From Spirosoma endbachense (GTDB taxonomy: Bacteria > Bacteroidota > Bacteroidia > Cytophagales > Spirosomataceae), in assembly GCF_010233585.1 (NCBI RefSeq), contig NZ_CP045997.1, positions 62,001 to 126,000 on the forward strand: 64,000 bases of DNA. Direction: 5' to 3'. The first letter of the stretch is position 1; each line of letters begins with the position of its first letter. A program made the position numbers and the translations under genes. Positions 1 to 8,827 of the stretch are shown one piece after another. The notes below the pieces were generated by a model. It was given only the letters and a program-made list of their open reading frames with translations, had not been told where the DNA came from and ran no database searches.

Positions 1-3000
1 CCAGACAAAAACAGTCAGAAAGCCGGTCTGGAACTGGCCACCCGTGAAGGAGCCCTGGCAGCCTTAAAAAAAGCCAGACACAAGCATGCCATTGTTCCCG
101 GTGATCTGGACAAAAGCGAAGTATACCATCGGATTATTACCGCCGATGAACAGGAGATGATGCCGCCTAAAGCATCTAACCGCGTACTGTCGACTTACGA
201 AAAGGCCGTACTCATCAAATGGATTGAGCAAGGTGCGGACTATAAACAGCACTGGGCGCTCATCAAGCCAGAAAAATCAAAACTACCTGATGTACAGGAT
301 AAGCGCTGGCCTAAAAACGCCATTGATTATTTTACACTCCATAAAATGGAGGAGAAAGGGCTGAAACCTGCGCCTGAAGCCGATAAAGAAACGCTGCTGC
401 GCCGGGTGTCGCTCGACCTGACGGGTTTACCGCCAACCCTGGACGAAAGAGACGCATTTCTGGCCGACAAATCGCCGAATGCGTACGAAAAAGTGGTCAA
501 CCGATTGTTACAATCACCCCATTACGGCGAAAAAATGGCTGTCGACTGGCTGGACCTGGCCCGATATGCCGACACGCACGGCTATACAGTGGATCGTTAT
601 CGGTCGATGTGGCCATGGCGGGATTGGGTCATTCAATCGTTCAACCAAAACCGGCCGTTTAGCCAATTCATTACCTGGCAACTGGCCGGTGACTTGCTGC
701 CACAGCCAACGCGTGAGCAGCGGCTGGCGACAGGTTTCAACCGGAACCACTCCCAGAATATGGAAGGGGGGATTATTAACGAAGAATTTCGGGTTGAATA
801 TGTGGCTGACCGCACCAACACGCTGGGTACGGCCATGCTGGGTATGACGGTGGAATGTGCCCGTTGCCACGACCACAAATTTGACCCGATTTCGCAGAAG
901 GATTATTATAGCCTGTTTGCGTTTTTTAACAATGTTGATGAGGCCGGACAGATTTCGTGGGACGATGCCATACCGGTGCCTACCCTGCTGCTGACCGAAA
1001 AGAAACAGGATAGTCTGCTGACTTATATCGATACGAAGATCAAAACGGCGGAAACGACCCTTGCCAAAACCGTTCAGACCGAAAAGCCAGCCTTTGAACA
1101 ATGGCGGAAAGAGGCAGATAATGTAATCTCGTTTGCTCCCCAGACCGGGCTTCAGGCTCGATTTACCTTCGATAAGCTGGTCAATGGGAAGTTCGTAAGT
1201 GAGGTTTCAGGAACAGATAAAGGAACTGTGGTCGATCCGGTACTGGCTGCGGGCAAGTTCGGGCAGGCATTTCAATCCAATGGCGATGATATTCTGAGCC
1301 TCGGCAAAGTGGGTATTTTTCATCGGGCGCAGCCATTTTCGATCGGTGTGTGGGTGAATATTCCTAAAGAGCTGAACAAGGGCGTGATTTTACACAAAGG
1401 ACAGGGTGATATTCTGTACAATTTCAGGGGCTATTTTCTGAACATCCGCGAGCGGAAAGCCGAATTACTGATGGCCCACACCTGGCCGTACAACAATATC
1501 GTCAGGATTAGTCAGGCATTGTTGCCGAAGCAACAATGGATTCACCTGACCATGACCTACGATGGGTCGAGCAAAGCCCGTGGCCTGAAGCTGTATATCG
1601 ATGGCAAAGAAGCGTCGATGATCACGGAAAAAGACAATCTGTACAAGGACATCATCTGGCCCAAAGGCACGCATTTAGGGAAAGAACAGCCCGGTTTGCA
1701 GGTAGGTGCCGATATGAGGGGAGCCGGTTTTAAAAATGGATTGGTCGATGAGCTGGTTGTCTACGGCCGTGAACTCACGGCTGCTGAAGTGTCCATGCTG
1801 GCAACTACTACCGGGACTTTGGCCACCCGTCAGGCAACCGTGACCGACGCAAACGTATCGTTTCCCTACTACCTGTCAACCAGATCATTGGCTTATCAGC
1901 AGCAGCAAACAGCCTTACAACAGCTTCGAACAGAGCGTAATAAGCTTGTAGAAGCCATCCCGGAATTAATGGTGATGGAGGAGATGAAAACACCCCGGCC
2001 TACCTTCCTGCTTAAACGTGGTGTTTACGACGCACATGGTCAACGGGTACGCCCCGATGTACCGGCCAGTATTCTGCCTTTTTCGCCGGAATTTCCACGG
2101 AACCGACTAGGGCTGGCAAAATGGCTCCTTCATCCTGATAATCCGCTGACGGCCCGTGTTGTAGTGAATCGCTACTGGCAAACGTACTTCGGAACCGGTC
2201 TCCAGAAATCGTCCAATAATTTTGGCAATCAGGGAGGATTGCCTACGCACCCCGAACTACTAGACTGGCTGGCCATCACGTTTCGGGATGGTAGAAATGC
2301 AACGGACCGCTGGAATATGAAAGCGATGCAGAAACTGATCGTTATGTCGGCCACATATCGCCAATCGTCCCACGCCAGCCGCGAAGGATTTCAGCATGAC
2401 CCGGAAAATACATGGTTATCACGCGGACCATCTTCCCGCTTAACGGCAGAAATGATTCGCGATAACGCCCTGGCCGCCAGTGGCTTGTTGTCGGCTAAAA
2501 TGGGCGGGCCAAGCGTGAAGCCTTACCAGCCAGCGGGTTTGTGGGCAGTAAATGACGATGTGTATAAGCAGGATAAAGGCGAAAATCTTTTCCGTCGCAG
2601 CTTGTATACGTTCTGGCGACGAACCAATCCTCCACCGTCGATGAATACCTTCGATGCACCTTCGCGCAGCTATTGCGTCGTGCAACGGCAAAAAACCAGT
2701 ACACCGCTACAAGCGCTGATTCTGCTGAACGATCCGCAGTTTGTCGAAGCGGCCAGCGTAGTTGCCCAGCAGTCGCTGACTCACTATCAGTCTCTGCCAG
2801 ACCAGTTGACCTACAGTTTTCAACTGTTAACCAGCCGAAAACCGACCACCAGAGAGTTGGCGATTCTGACCCGACTTTATGGGCAGGAGTATCAGAAATT
2901 TCGGAAGTCTCCGGCTAAGGTTCGGGGCTGGATTCAGGCCGGAGCGCATAAACCAGCTAACATAACCGATATGCCCGCCCTGGCAGCCGGAGCCGTAGTG

Positions 3001-3045
3001 GCCAGTACTGTAATGAATTCAGAAGCCTTTGTGACGAAACATTGA
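1..3045 (+). CDS. PSD1-type DUF1549-LamG-DUF1553 protein (5' partial)
   Basis: The reading frame is open from base 1 with no start in the window, so the N-terminus (normally a signal peptide and a planctomycete-type cytochrome c, PSC1) lies upstream; the end of PSC1 with its Met-Pro-Pro motif is visible near in-window residues 53-56. A DUF1549 region follows (about 104-315) that contains ECARCHDHKFDP, a CXXCH haem-binding signature. Then comes a LamG/concanavalin-like domain (about 384-600) and a DUF1553 region (about 700-1005). Such proteins are exported, occur in Planctomycetes and some Bacteroidota, and are usually paired with DUF1501 proteins as here. They are thought to act in breakdown of complex carbohydrates, but no reaction is established. 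The next gene follows after a short hairpin, suggesting one operon. Confidence 0.9.
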   Translation, partial: PDKNSQKAGLELATREGALAALKKARHKHAIVPGDLDKSEVYHRIITADEQEMMPPKASNRVLSTYEKAVLIKWIEQGADYKQHWALIKPEKSKLPDVQDKRWPKNAIDYFTLHKMEEKGLKPAPEADKETLLRRVSLDLTGLPPTLDERDAFLADKSPNAYEKVVNRLLQSPHYGEKMAVDWLDLARYADTHGYTVDRYRSMWPWRDWVIQSFNQNRPFSQFITWQLAGDLLPQPTREQRLATGFNRNHSQNMEGGIINEEFRVEYVADRTNTLGTAMLGMTVECARCHDHKFDPISQKDYYSLFAFFNNVDEAGQISWDDAIPVPTLLLTEKKQDSLLTYIDTKIKTAETTLAKTVQTEKPAFEQWRKEADNVISFAPQTGLQARFTFDKLVNGKFVSEVSGTDKGTVVDPVLAAGKFGQAFQSNGDDILSLGKVGIFHRAQPFSIGVWVNIPKELNKGVILHKGQGDILYNFRGYFLNIRERKAELLMAHTWPYNNIVRISQALLPKQQWIHLTMTYDGSSKARGLKLYIDGKEASMITEKDNLYKDIIWPKGTHLGKEQPGLQVGADMRGAGFKNGLVDELVVYGRELTAAEVSMLATTTGTLATRQATVTDANVSFPYYLSTRSLAYQQQQTALQQLRTERNKLVEAIPELMVMEEMKTPRPTFLLKRGVYDAHGQRVRPDVPASILPFSPEFPRNRLGLAKWLLHPDNPLTARVVVNRYWQTYFGTGLQKSSNNFGNQGGLPTHPELLDWLAITFRDGRNATDRWNMKAMQKLIVMSATYRQSSHASREGFQHDPENTWLSRGPSSRLTAEMIRDNALAASGLLSAKMGGPSVKPYQPAGLWAVNDDVYKQDKGENLFRRSLYTFWRRTNPPPSMNTFDAPSRSYCVVQRQKTSTPLQALILLNDPQFVEAASVVAQQSLTHYQSLPDQLTYSFQLLTSRKPTTRELAILTRLYGQEYQKFRKSPAKVRGWIQAGAHKPANITDMPALAAGAVVASTVMNSEAFVTKH

Positions 3046-3050
3046 CGATT

Positions 3051-3080
3051 AACTGGCCGAACGTGCCCCTTCGGCCGGTT
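3051..3080 (+). other. intercistronic hairpin between the PSD1 and DUF1501 genes
   Basis: An 11-bp stem, AACTGGCCGAA against TTCGGCCGGTT with one G-T pair, encloses an 8-base loop just after the first stop codon and just before the ATG codons of the next gene. There is no T-run, so it is more likely an mRNA processing or translation-control structure than a terminator. Its role is inferred. Confidence 0.45.
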
Positions 3081-3101
3081 GGCATGAATCCAAAAAACGC
3101 A

Positions 3102-4550
3102 ATGAACAAGAAACTTGCACAACAATTGGCCGATACAGTGAACCGGCGGTCGTTTCTGACAAAAGCGTCATTGGGTTTAGGCTCATTGGCACTGGGTTCA
3201 TTATTGCCGCGTAATCTGTTTTCAACTCCATCTCCCGAGCAACTGCCATTGGTTCCGCATCGGGCTCCGAAAGCGAAACGGATCGTGTATTTGTGCCAGA
3301 GCGGTGGCCCATCGCAGTTGGAACTATTCGATTATAAGCCATACCTGCAAAAAATGCACGGTAAAGACCTGCCTGATTCGGTGCGGAAAGGCCAGCGACT
3401 TACCGGCATGAGTGCCCAGCAATCGTCGCTGCCGTTGGTGAGCTCACCCTATCAGTTTGCCCAGCATGGCAAAAGTGGCGCGTGGGTCAGCGAACTGATG
3501 CCATATACGAGCAAGGTCGCCGATGAGTTGTGTTTCATCAAGTCCATGTTTACCGAGCAGATCAACCACGACCCGGCACTGACGTTCTTCCAGACGGGTA
3601 ATCAACTGGCCGGACGACCCAGCATTGGTGCCTGGATCAGTTATGGGCTTGGCTCGGCCAATGAAAACCTACCGGCTTTTATTGTGCTGGTTTCCAAAAA
3701 TGCGCCACAGGATCAGCCGCTTTACGCCCGGTTGTGGGGGAATGGATTTCTGCCTTCAAAACATCAGGGTGTTCAGTTTCGCTCCGGTTCTGACCCTGTT
3801 CTATACCTCAATAATCCGAACGGCTATACAACAACCGATCGGCGTAACATGCTCGATGCCCTGAAAGATCTGAATCAGGTACAGGAGGAACTTTACGGCG
3901 ATCCGGAAGTGGCCAACCATACTGCTCAGTATGAGATGGCCTTTCGGATGCAAACCTCGGTTCCGGATGTGAACGACCTGTCTGACGAGCCCGACTGGGT
4001 GTTTGATCTTTATGGGCCAGAGGCCCGCAATCCGGGTACGTTCGCGGCCAACTGCCTGATGGCAAGGCGATTGCTGGAGCGGGATGTGAAATTCGTTCAG
4101 CTTTATCACCAGGGCTGGGACCTGCATAGTAACTTGCCAAAGGGTCTTGTTCGCCAATGCAAAGCGACTGATCAGCCGTCGGCGGCTCTGGTTCAGGACC
4201 TTAAACAGCGCGGCTTGCTGGATGATACGGTAGTGGTGTGGGGTGGAGAATTTGGCCGGACGAACTACTCGCAGGGAAAGCTTACGAAAGACAACTACGG
4301 CCGTGATCATCACCCGCGTTGTTTTACGATCTGGATGGCAGGTGGTGGTATCAAACCCGGCATTACCTACGGCGAAACCGACGAATTTGGCTATAATATC
4401 GCCCATAATCCGGTACATGTGCATGATTTTCAGGCTACGTTGTTACACCTGATGGGCATCGATCACGAGAAACTGACTTTCGAATTTCAGGGCCGTCGCT
4501 TTCGGCTAACGGATGTAGAGGGAAAACTTGTAAAGGGAATTATGGCCTGA
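3102..4550 (+). CDS. DUF1501 domain-containing exported protein
   Basis: A 482-residue protein with a twin-arginine-type leader: NRRSFLTKAS at about residues 14-23, then a Gly/Leu/Ala-rich core. DUF1501 is a member of the alkaline phosphatase/sulfatase-like fold and is typically encoded next to DUF1549/DUF1553 proteins, as here. Sequence features of the family are present: the LCQSGGPSQLELFDYKP segment near the N-terminus, WGGEFGRT and the GRDHHPRCFTIWMAGGG stretch near the C-terminus. The start at 3102 has an A-rich leader; an ATG at 3084 and a TTG at 3042 overlapping the previous stop are alternatives. The biochemical role is unknown; joint action with the PSD1 protein in the periplasm or at the cell surface is inferred. 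Confidence 0.9.
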   Translation: MNKKLAQQLADTVNRRSFLTKASLGLGSLALGSLLPRNLFSTPSPEQLPLVPHRAPKAKRIVYLCQSGGPSQLELFDYKPYLQKMHGKDLPDSVRKGQRLTGMSAQQSSLPLVSSPYQFAQHGKSGAWVSELMPYTSKVADELCFIKSMFTEQINHDPALTFFQTGNQLAGRPSIGAWISYGLGSANENLPAFIVLVSKNAPQDQPLYARLWGNGFLPSKHQGVQFRSGSDPVLYLNNPNGYTTTDRRNMLDALKDLNQVQEELYGDPEVANHTAQYEMAFRMQTSVPDVNDLSDEPDWVFDLYGPEARNPGTFAANCLMARRLLERDVKFVQLYHQGWDLHSNLPKGLVRQCKATDQPSAALVQDLKQRGLLDDTVVVWGGEFGRTNYSQGKLTKDNYGRDHHPRCFTIWMAGGGIKPGITYGETDEFGYNIAHNPVHVHDFQATLLHLMGIDHEKLTFEFQGRRFRLTDVEGKLVKGIMA

Positions 4551-4583
4551 TCAGTCTAAAAACTAAGCTACCTGAAATTGACC

Positions 4584-5678
4584 ATGAATCAGACCCGCAG
4601 AACCTTTCTGAAACAGTCCACCGCCGTAGTGGCTGGTTCGCTTGCCGTGAACCTCGTCGGCTACGCCCGTAATCAGGACCACGAGATAATCGGTCATGGT
4701 AACTACCGCTACCGGGTCAATAAAGAATGGGGTGTTCTCGATCCGGCCAAAACACCGGTCTTCAATTGTCACGAAATGGTCAGTGACTCGAAAGGGCGGC
4801 TAATCATGATCAATGATGAGGTGAAGAACAATGTCTTGATTTATGATCGGTCGGGCAAACTGCTCGATTCCTGGGGAACCCGCTATCCGGGTGGGCACGG
4901 GCTGACACTGGCGAAGGAGGGCGGAGAAGATGTTCTCTTCATCACGGATTGCGGCTATTTTTTCGGAAGAGACAACAAGTGGCATGCGCAGTCAGGTGGG
5001 ATTTTCAAGACAACCGTCGATGGAAGCCTTATTTTCAGTATCGGTCATCCGTCAACGATTGGCGTTTATAAGCCAGAACAAAAGTTTATGCCAACGGAAG
5101 TGGCTGTGGCACCCAATGGCGATTTTTATGTGGCCGACGGCTATGGCTCTGATTACATTATCCAGTACAATCACCAGGGTCAGTATATCCGGCATTTTGG
5201 TGGACATGCCAACGCTAATCCTGATCATAACCTCAACAACGCACATGGCGTAGCGGTCGATTTGCGCCAACCGAATCATCCTAAGCTCATTTGCACATCG
5301 CGGGAGGATAACGCATTCAAGTTTTTTACGCTCGACGGTAAGTACCTCGAAACCGTTCAGTTACCGGGGGCATACGTTTGCCGACCCGTTGTTCACGGCG
5401 AGAATATCTACGCGGGTGTATGCTGGTCGAAATCGCGGGAAACGGGAAAACGTTTCGACAATTCAGGCTTCGTAACGATTCTGGATAAGAACAATCGAGT
5501 CGTCTCAAATCCGGGCGGAACCGCGCCAGTGTATAACAATGGCGCGCTGCAACAGCTCTTTCAGGATGGCAATACGTTTTACCACGGGCACGATGTCTGT
5601 GTGGACGAAGACCAGAATTTATACGTTTGCCAATGGAATGCCAACCGGACCTATCCCATTAAGCTGGAGCGCGTGTAG
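4584..5678 (+). CDS. Tat-exported NHL-repeat beta-propeller protein
   Basis: A 364-residue protein starting with a clear twin-arginine leader (NQTRRTFLKQS, then AVVAGSLAVNLVG). The rest carries repeated segments typical of NHL or six-bladed propellers, such as NGDFYVADGYGSDYIIQYNHQG, here shown only in part: PNGDFYVADGYGS and HGVAVDLRQPNHPKLICTS. The C-terminal part has YHGHDVCVDEDQNLYVCQWN. Related proteins are annotated as NHL or peptidylglycine-monooxygenase-like proteins, but the copper-binding oxygenase domains are absent, so an enzyme role is not supported. ATG 4584 is preferred over an in-frame TTG at 4578. It follows DUF1501 by 33 bases and probably belongs to the same operon. Confidence 0.85.
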   Translation: MNQTRRTFLKQSTAVVAGSLAVNLVGYARNQDHEIIGHGNYRYRVNKEWGVLDPAKTPVFNCHEMVSDSKGRLIMINDEVKNNVLIYDRSGKLLDSWGTRYPGGHGLTLAKEGGEDVLFITDCGYFFGRDNKWHAQSGGIFKTTVDGSLIFSIGHPSTIGVYKPEQKFMPTEVAVAPNGDFYVADGYGSDYIIQYNHQGQYIRHFGGHANANPDHNLNNAHGVAVDLRQPNHPKLICTSREDNAFKFFTLDGKYLETVQLPGAYVCRPVVHGENIYAGVCWSKSRETGKRFDNSGFVTILDKNNRVVSNPGGTAPVYNNGALQQLFQDGNTFYHGHDVCVDEDQNLYVCQWNANRTYPIKLERV

Positions 5679-5698
5679 AGTAATCAATCGACCACCTG

Positions 5699-6571
5699 TT
5701 ACATGGTCCAGATCGTTTCCCGATACTGACCGGGCGGGATACCAAACCGGCGTTTAAACAGACGTGAAAAGTAATAAATGCTCGGAATACCAACCGATTC
5801 GGCGATTTCTTTCAGGGCACTCGACGAGGTCATCATCAGGAGCTGAGCCCGTTCCAATCGCTTGTTGATGATGTAATCGACGGGGCGTATGCCCACGATA
5901 CTCAGAAACAGGCGGGAGAAATAATCGGCATTCAGATTCGCATTACTGGCCAGTTGCTCGACCGTAAGCTTTTCGTGGAGATGACTGTCGATGTATTGTA
6001 AAACAACCGCCAGTTGGTGAAATCCTTTGGCCCGCTGCCGATCCTGGTCGTTTTCAGAAGCGAAAAAACGCGAAAAAAGCTGTAGCAATATACCGTGCGT
6101 TTCAACATACTGGCTTGTTGACTGGTTCGGTTTAGGCTGGTTAAAGCTCAATACTTCTGGACGATTATCGTACGTTTTAGGGTCTGCTTCTTTAATTGTT
6201 CGGCCAGGATTCAGCGCCAGCAGGCGTTCCATCAGTCGGTAATCCAGTTCATTAGCGTTCGTTTCATACGCCATTGACTTCAGGTCGTAGATCGACAAGC
6301 CTTCACTCATTTCATCGAAGAAGCTGATGTAATATTGTTCCAGAAACCGGTCGCAATGATAACGGCTGTAGGTAAAGCTCGGAATCAGGTACAGCGAGCC
6401 CGGTCTCAGCACAAATTTCTCTCCGTTGTGCCATACCCACCCTTCGCCGTCTGTGATGAGGTAAAGTCGTGAAAATGGACTGATCACGTTGTCATATTGC
6501 CATCGTTCGTCTAGCTGGATAAAGCCGATGTGAAGCAAACCCAACTTCAGATTTTTGACGATGTCGTACAT
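5699..6571 (-). CDS. AraC-family transcriptional regulator
   Basis: A 290-residue regulator. The N-terminal half (about 20-110) is a cupin-like AraC sensor domain with GEGWVWHNGEKFVLRPGS. The C-terminal 100 residues hold two helix-turn-helix units: VEQLASNANLNADYFSRLF and the conserved signature region ALKEIAESVGIPSIYYFSRLFKRR, given here in part as IAESVGIPSIYYFSRLF, ending in FGIPPGQYR. It is convergent with the NHL gene (20 bases between stops) and divergent from the GH127 gene. The position suggests that it controls the downstream carbohydrate-enzyme genes in response to a sugar; the ligand is unknown. Confidence 0.92.
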   Translation of the reverse strand: MYDIVKNLKLGLLHIGFIQLDERWQYDNVISPFSRLYLITDGEGWVWHNGEKFVLRPGSLYLIPSFTYSRYHCDRFLEQYYISFFDEMSEGLSIYDLKSMAYETNANELDYRLMERLLALNPGRTIKEADPKTYDNRPEVLSFNQPKPNQSTSQYVETHGILLQLFSRFFASENDQDRQRAKGFHQLAVVLQYIDSHLHEKLTVEQLASNANLNADYFSRLFLSIVGIRPVDYIINKRLERAQLLMMTSSSALKEIAESVGIPSIYYFSRLFKRRFGIPPGQYRETIWTM

Positions 6572-6829
6572 GGTCGGATGAATTGTTCCGGTTTGGAGGA
6601 GTAGCTAATGTCGGATTCAGATAAACGCCGAATGACTATAAGTCGGCCATACTGACTCCCTACCCGTTTTTTGTCAAGACCAATGTCACTTCTTAGGGTC
6701 GATCACAATTGATTGCCTGCCTGACAAACGAATAATTTAAAGGTTGGGAGGGTATTCGGAATAACTCTGGTACTATTTACTGATGAAGGATCGATGCAAA
6801 TAAGCTGATCCGTGCACAGCTTTTTAGTC

Positions 6830-8800
6830 ATGATGAATAACCCGGCATTTCGCGTATCAAAATGGCCCATTTCGTATAAACTAATAGTAGCTTGTCTAGT
6901 CTGTTCGGTGTCGTCACAGGCTCAATACCCTGGACAGGCCAGCGATAAGCAGAAAGTATCCATGAAGGCCCCAATCAAAGCGTACAGCTTTAATCTTCAG
7001 GATGTTCGAATAACGAGAGGACCGTTTAAGGAGAATATGGATCGGGAAGGACAGTGGCTGCTTTCGCTACCCGTCGAACGACTGATGCATAGCTTTCGGG
7101 TTAACGCTGGTATGAATACGCCTAAACCCGGTAGCATTACCAAAATGCCGAAACCATTGGGCGGCTGGGAAGGATTGGACATGGAGTTGCGTGGACATAG
7201 TATTGGTCATATTTTGTCAGGGCTGTCATTGCAGTATGCGTCTACCGGCAATGAAGCATTCCGTAAAAAAGGCGATAGCCTGGTTATGGCTCTGGGCGAC
7301 GTGCAAAAGGTATTGAATCAGGAGGGGTATCTGAGTGCCTATCCGCAACAGTACATCGATCGAACTATTGCGGCTACCAGCGTGTGGGCTCCCTGGTATA
7401 CCTTACACAAACTGTTCGCTGGCCTCACCGATATGTATACCTATGCCGGTAATCAGCAGGCGCTCGACATCGAAACCAGAATGGCATCCTGGGCGGCTAA
7501 AAAACTGTCGCCACTGAGCCCGGAGCAGTTACAGAAAATGTTGCGGAACGAGTTTGGCGGTATGAATGATGCTTTTTTAAACCTGTATGCTGTTACCGCA
7601 AACCCGGATCACCTCAAACTCGCTCAGTTATTTTATCATAAAGCTGCGCTCGAACCACTGGAAAACGGGAAGGATAATCTGAATAAACTGCACGCTAACA
7701 CAGTGATTCCTAAACTGGTCGGCGAAGCGCGAGACTATGAACTGACGGGTAATGAGAAAGCGAAAACGGCCGCTACTTTCTTCTGGAATACGGTCATTCG
7801 GGATCACACGTACGCCCACGGCGGCAATAGCGACAAAGAACACTTTTTTGAACCGGGAAAAATCTCGGAACACCTGACCGGTAACACCAGCGAAACCTGC
7901 AATACCTACAACATGCTTAAGCTGACCCGGCACCTGTTCACCTGGTCGGCCGACGAGAAATATGCCGATTATTATGAACAGGCTCTCTATAACCACATTC
8001 TGGGCCAGCAGGACCCTGAGTCGGGAATGGTGTGCTATTTCACTCCGATGAAACCGGGAGCGTACCGACTCTACAGCACACCCGATCAGTCGTTCTGGTG
8101 CTGTGTCGGATCGGGTTTTGAAAGCCATTCCAAATACGGTGAGAGTATTTACTACCACGACGACAAAGGCATTTACGTGAACCTCTTTATTCCGTCGGAA
8201 GTAAACTGGGCTGACAAAGGGGTGAAAATTACGCAGGAAACGAACTACCCTGAGGAGGAAACCACCCGACTGACGATTCAGACGAAGGAGACTGTTCGTA
8301 TGCCGCTTTACCTCCGTTACCCTGCCTGGGCAACAGCCGGAGCGACTATAAACGTGAATGGTAAGGCCCTGAAAATTGCGCAGCAACCGGGTAGCTACAT
8401 CATCATCGACCGGACCTGGAAGGATGGGGATCAGGTAGAAATTAAGTACCCAATGAGCCTACGGTTAGTCGCCACACCCGACAATCCAAAGGTATCAGCC
8501 ATTGCCTACGGCCCTGTGCTGTTGGCAGGCGAAATGGGTACGGAAAATATGAAAGGCACGGCTCCGTTTCATGATCCCGAAGATCCCTATCAATATTATG
8601 GCTACGATTATACCATTCCAGCCAGCCTGAGCCATACGATCAATACCCAGGGGAAGAAGATCACCGACTGGCTGAAGCCGGTTGCCGGAAAACCCTTAAC
8701 ATTTGAAACCGCCAATACCACTGAAGGGAAAGTGGTAGAACTGGAACCCTATTACAAAGTGCATCGTCAACGCTACGTGGTGTACTGGGATTTGAACTAA
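6830..8800 (+). CDS. glycoside hydrolase family 127 (beta-L-arabinofuranosidase type)
   Basis: A 656-residue protein with a signal peptide ending near VSSQAQ. The family signature is complete: Glu355 and Cys357 in SETCNTYNML, and the cysteine pair Cys424-Cys425 in SFWCCVGSG. In the Bifidobacterium enzyme HypBA1 the equivalent Glu and three Cys bind zinc and one Cys is the nucleophile. The protein should therefore release beta-L-arabinofuranose (or a related sugar) in the periplasm. ATG 6830 (or 6833) is preferred to a GTG at 6812, since it starts directly at the signal peptide. It heads a run of five same-strand genes for exported carbohydrate enzymes, behind a divergent AraC regulator. Confidence 0.93.
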   Translation: MMNNPAFRVSKWPISYKLIVACLVCSVSSQAQYPGQASDKQKVSMKAPIKAYSFNLQDVRITRGPFKENMDREGQWLLSLPVERLMHSFRVNAGMNTPKPGSITKMPKPLGGWEGLDMELRGHSIGHILSGLSLQYASTGNEAFRKKGDSLVMALGDVQKVLNQEGYLSAYPQQYIDRTIAATSVWAPWYTLHKLFAGLTDMYTYAGNQQALDIETRMASWAAKKLSPLSPEQLQKMLRNEFGGMNDAFLNLYAVTANPDHLKLAQLFYHKAALEPLENGKDNLNKLHANTVIPKLVGEARDYELTGNEKAKTAATFFWNTVIRDHTYAHGGNSDKEHFFEPGKISEHLTGNTSETCNTYNMLKLTRHLFTWSADEKYADYYEQALYNHILGQQDPESGMVCYFTPMKPGAYRLYSTPDQSFWCCVGSGFESHSKYGESIYYHDDKGIYVNLFIPSEVNWADKGVKITQETNYPEEETTRLTIQTKETVRMPLYLRYPAWATAGATINVNGKALKIAQQPGSYIIIDRTWKDGDQVEIKYPMSLRLVATPDNPKVSAIAYGPVLLAGEMGTENMKGTAPFHDPEDPYQYYGYDYTIPASLSHTINTQGKKITDWLKPVAGKPLTFETANTTEGKVVELEPYYKVHRQRYVVYWDLN

Positions 8801-8827
8801 CAGGTAAGGCCCATCGTCCCGAAACAC

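Noticed and set aside
3801..4424. 207-codon open frame on the minus strand inside the DUF1501 gene
   Set aside because: It lies wholly under a well-conserved gene on the other strand, and its translation has no domain pattern; it is a shadow of the codon usage.
7628..8386. 252-codon open frame on the minus strand inside GH127
   Set aside because: It overlaps the catalytic motifs of GH127; the translation shows no known motif.
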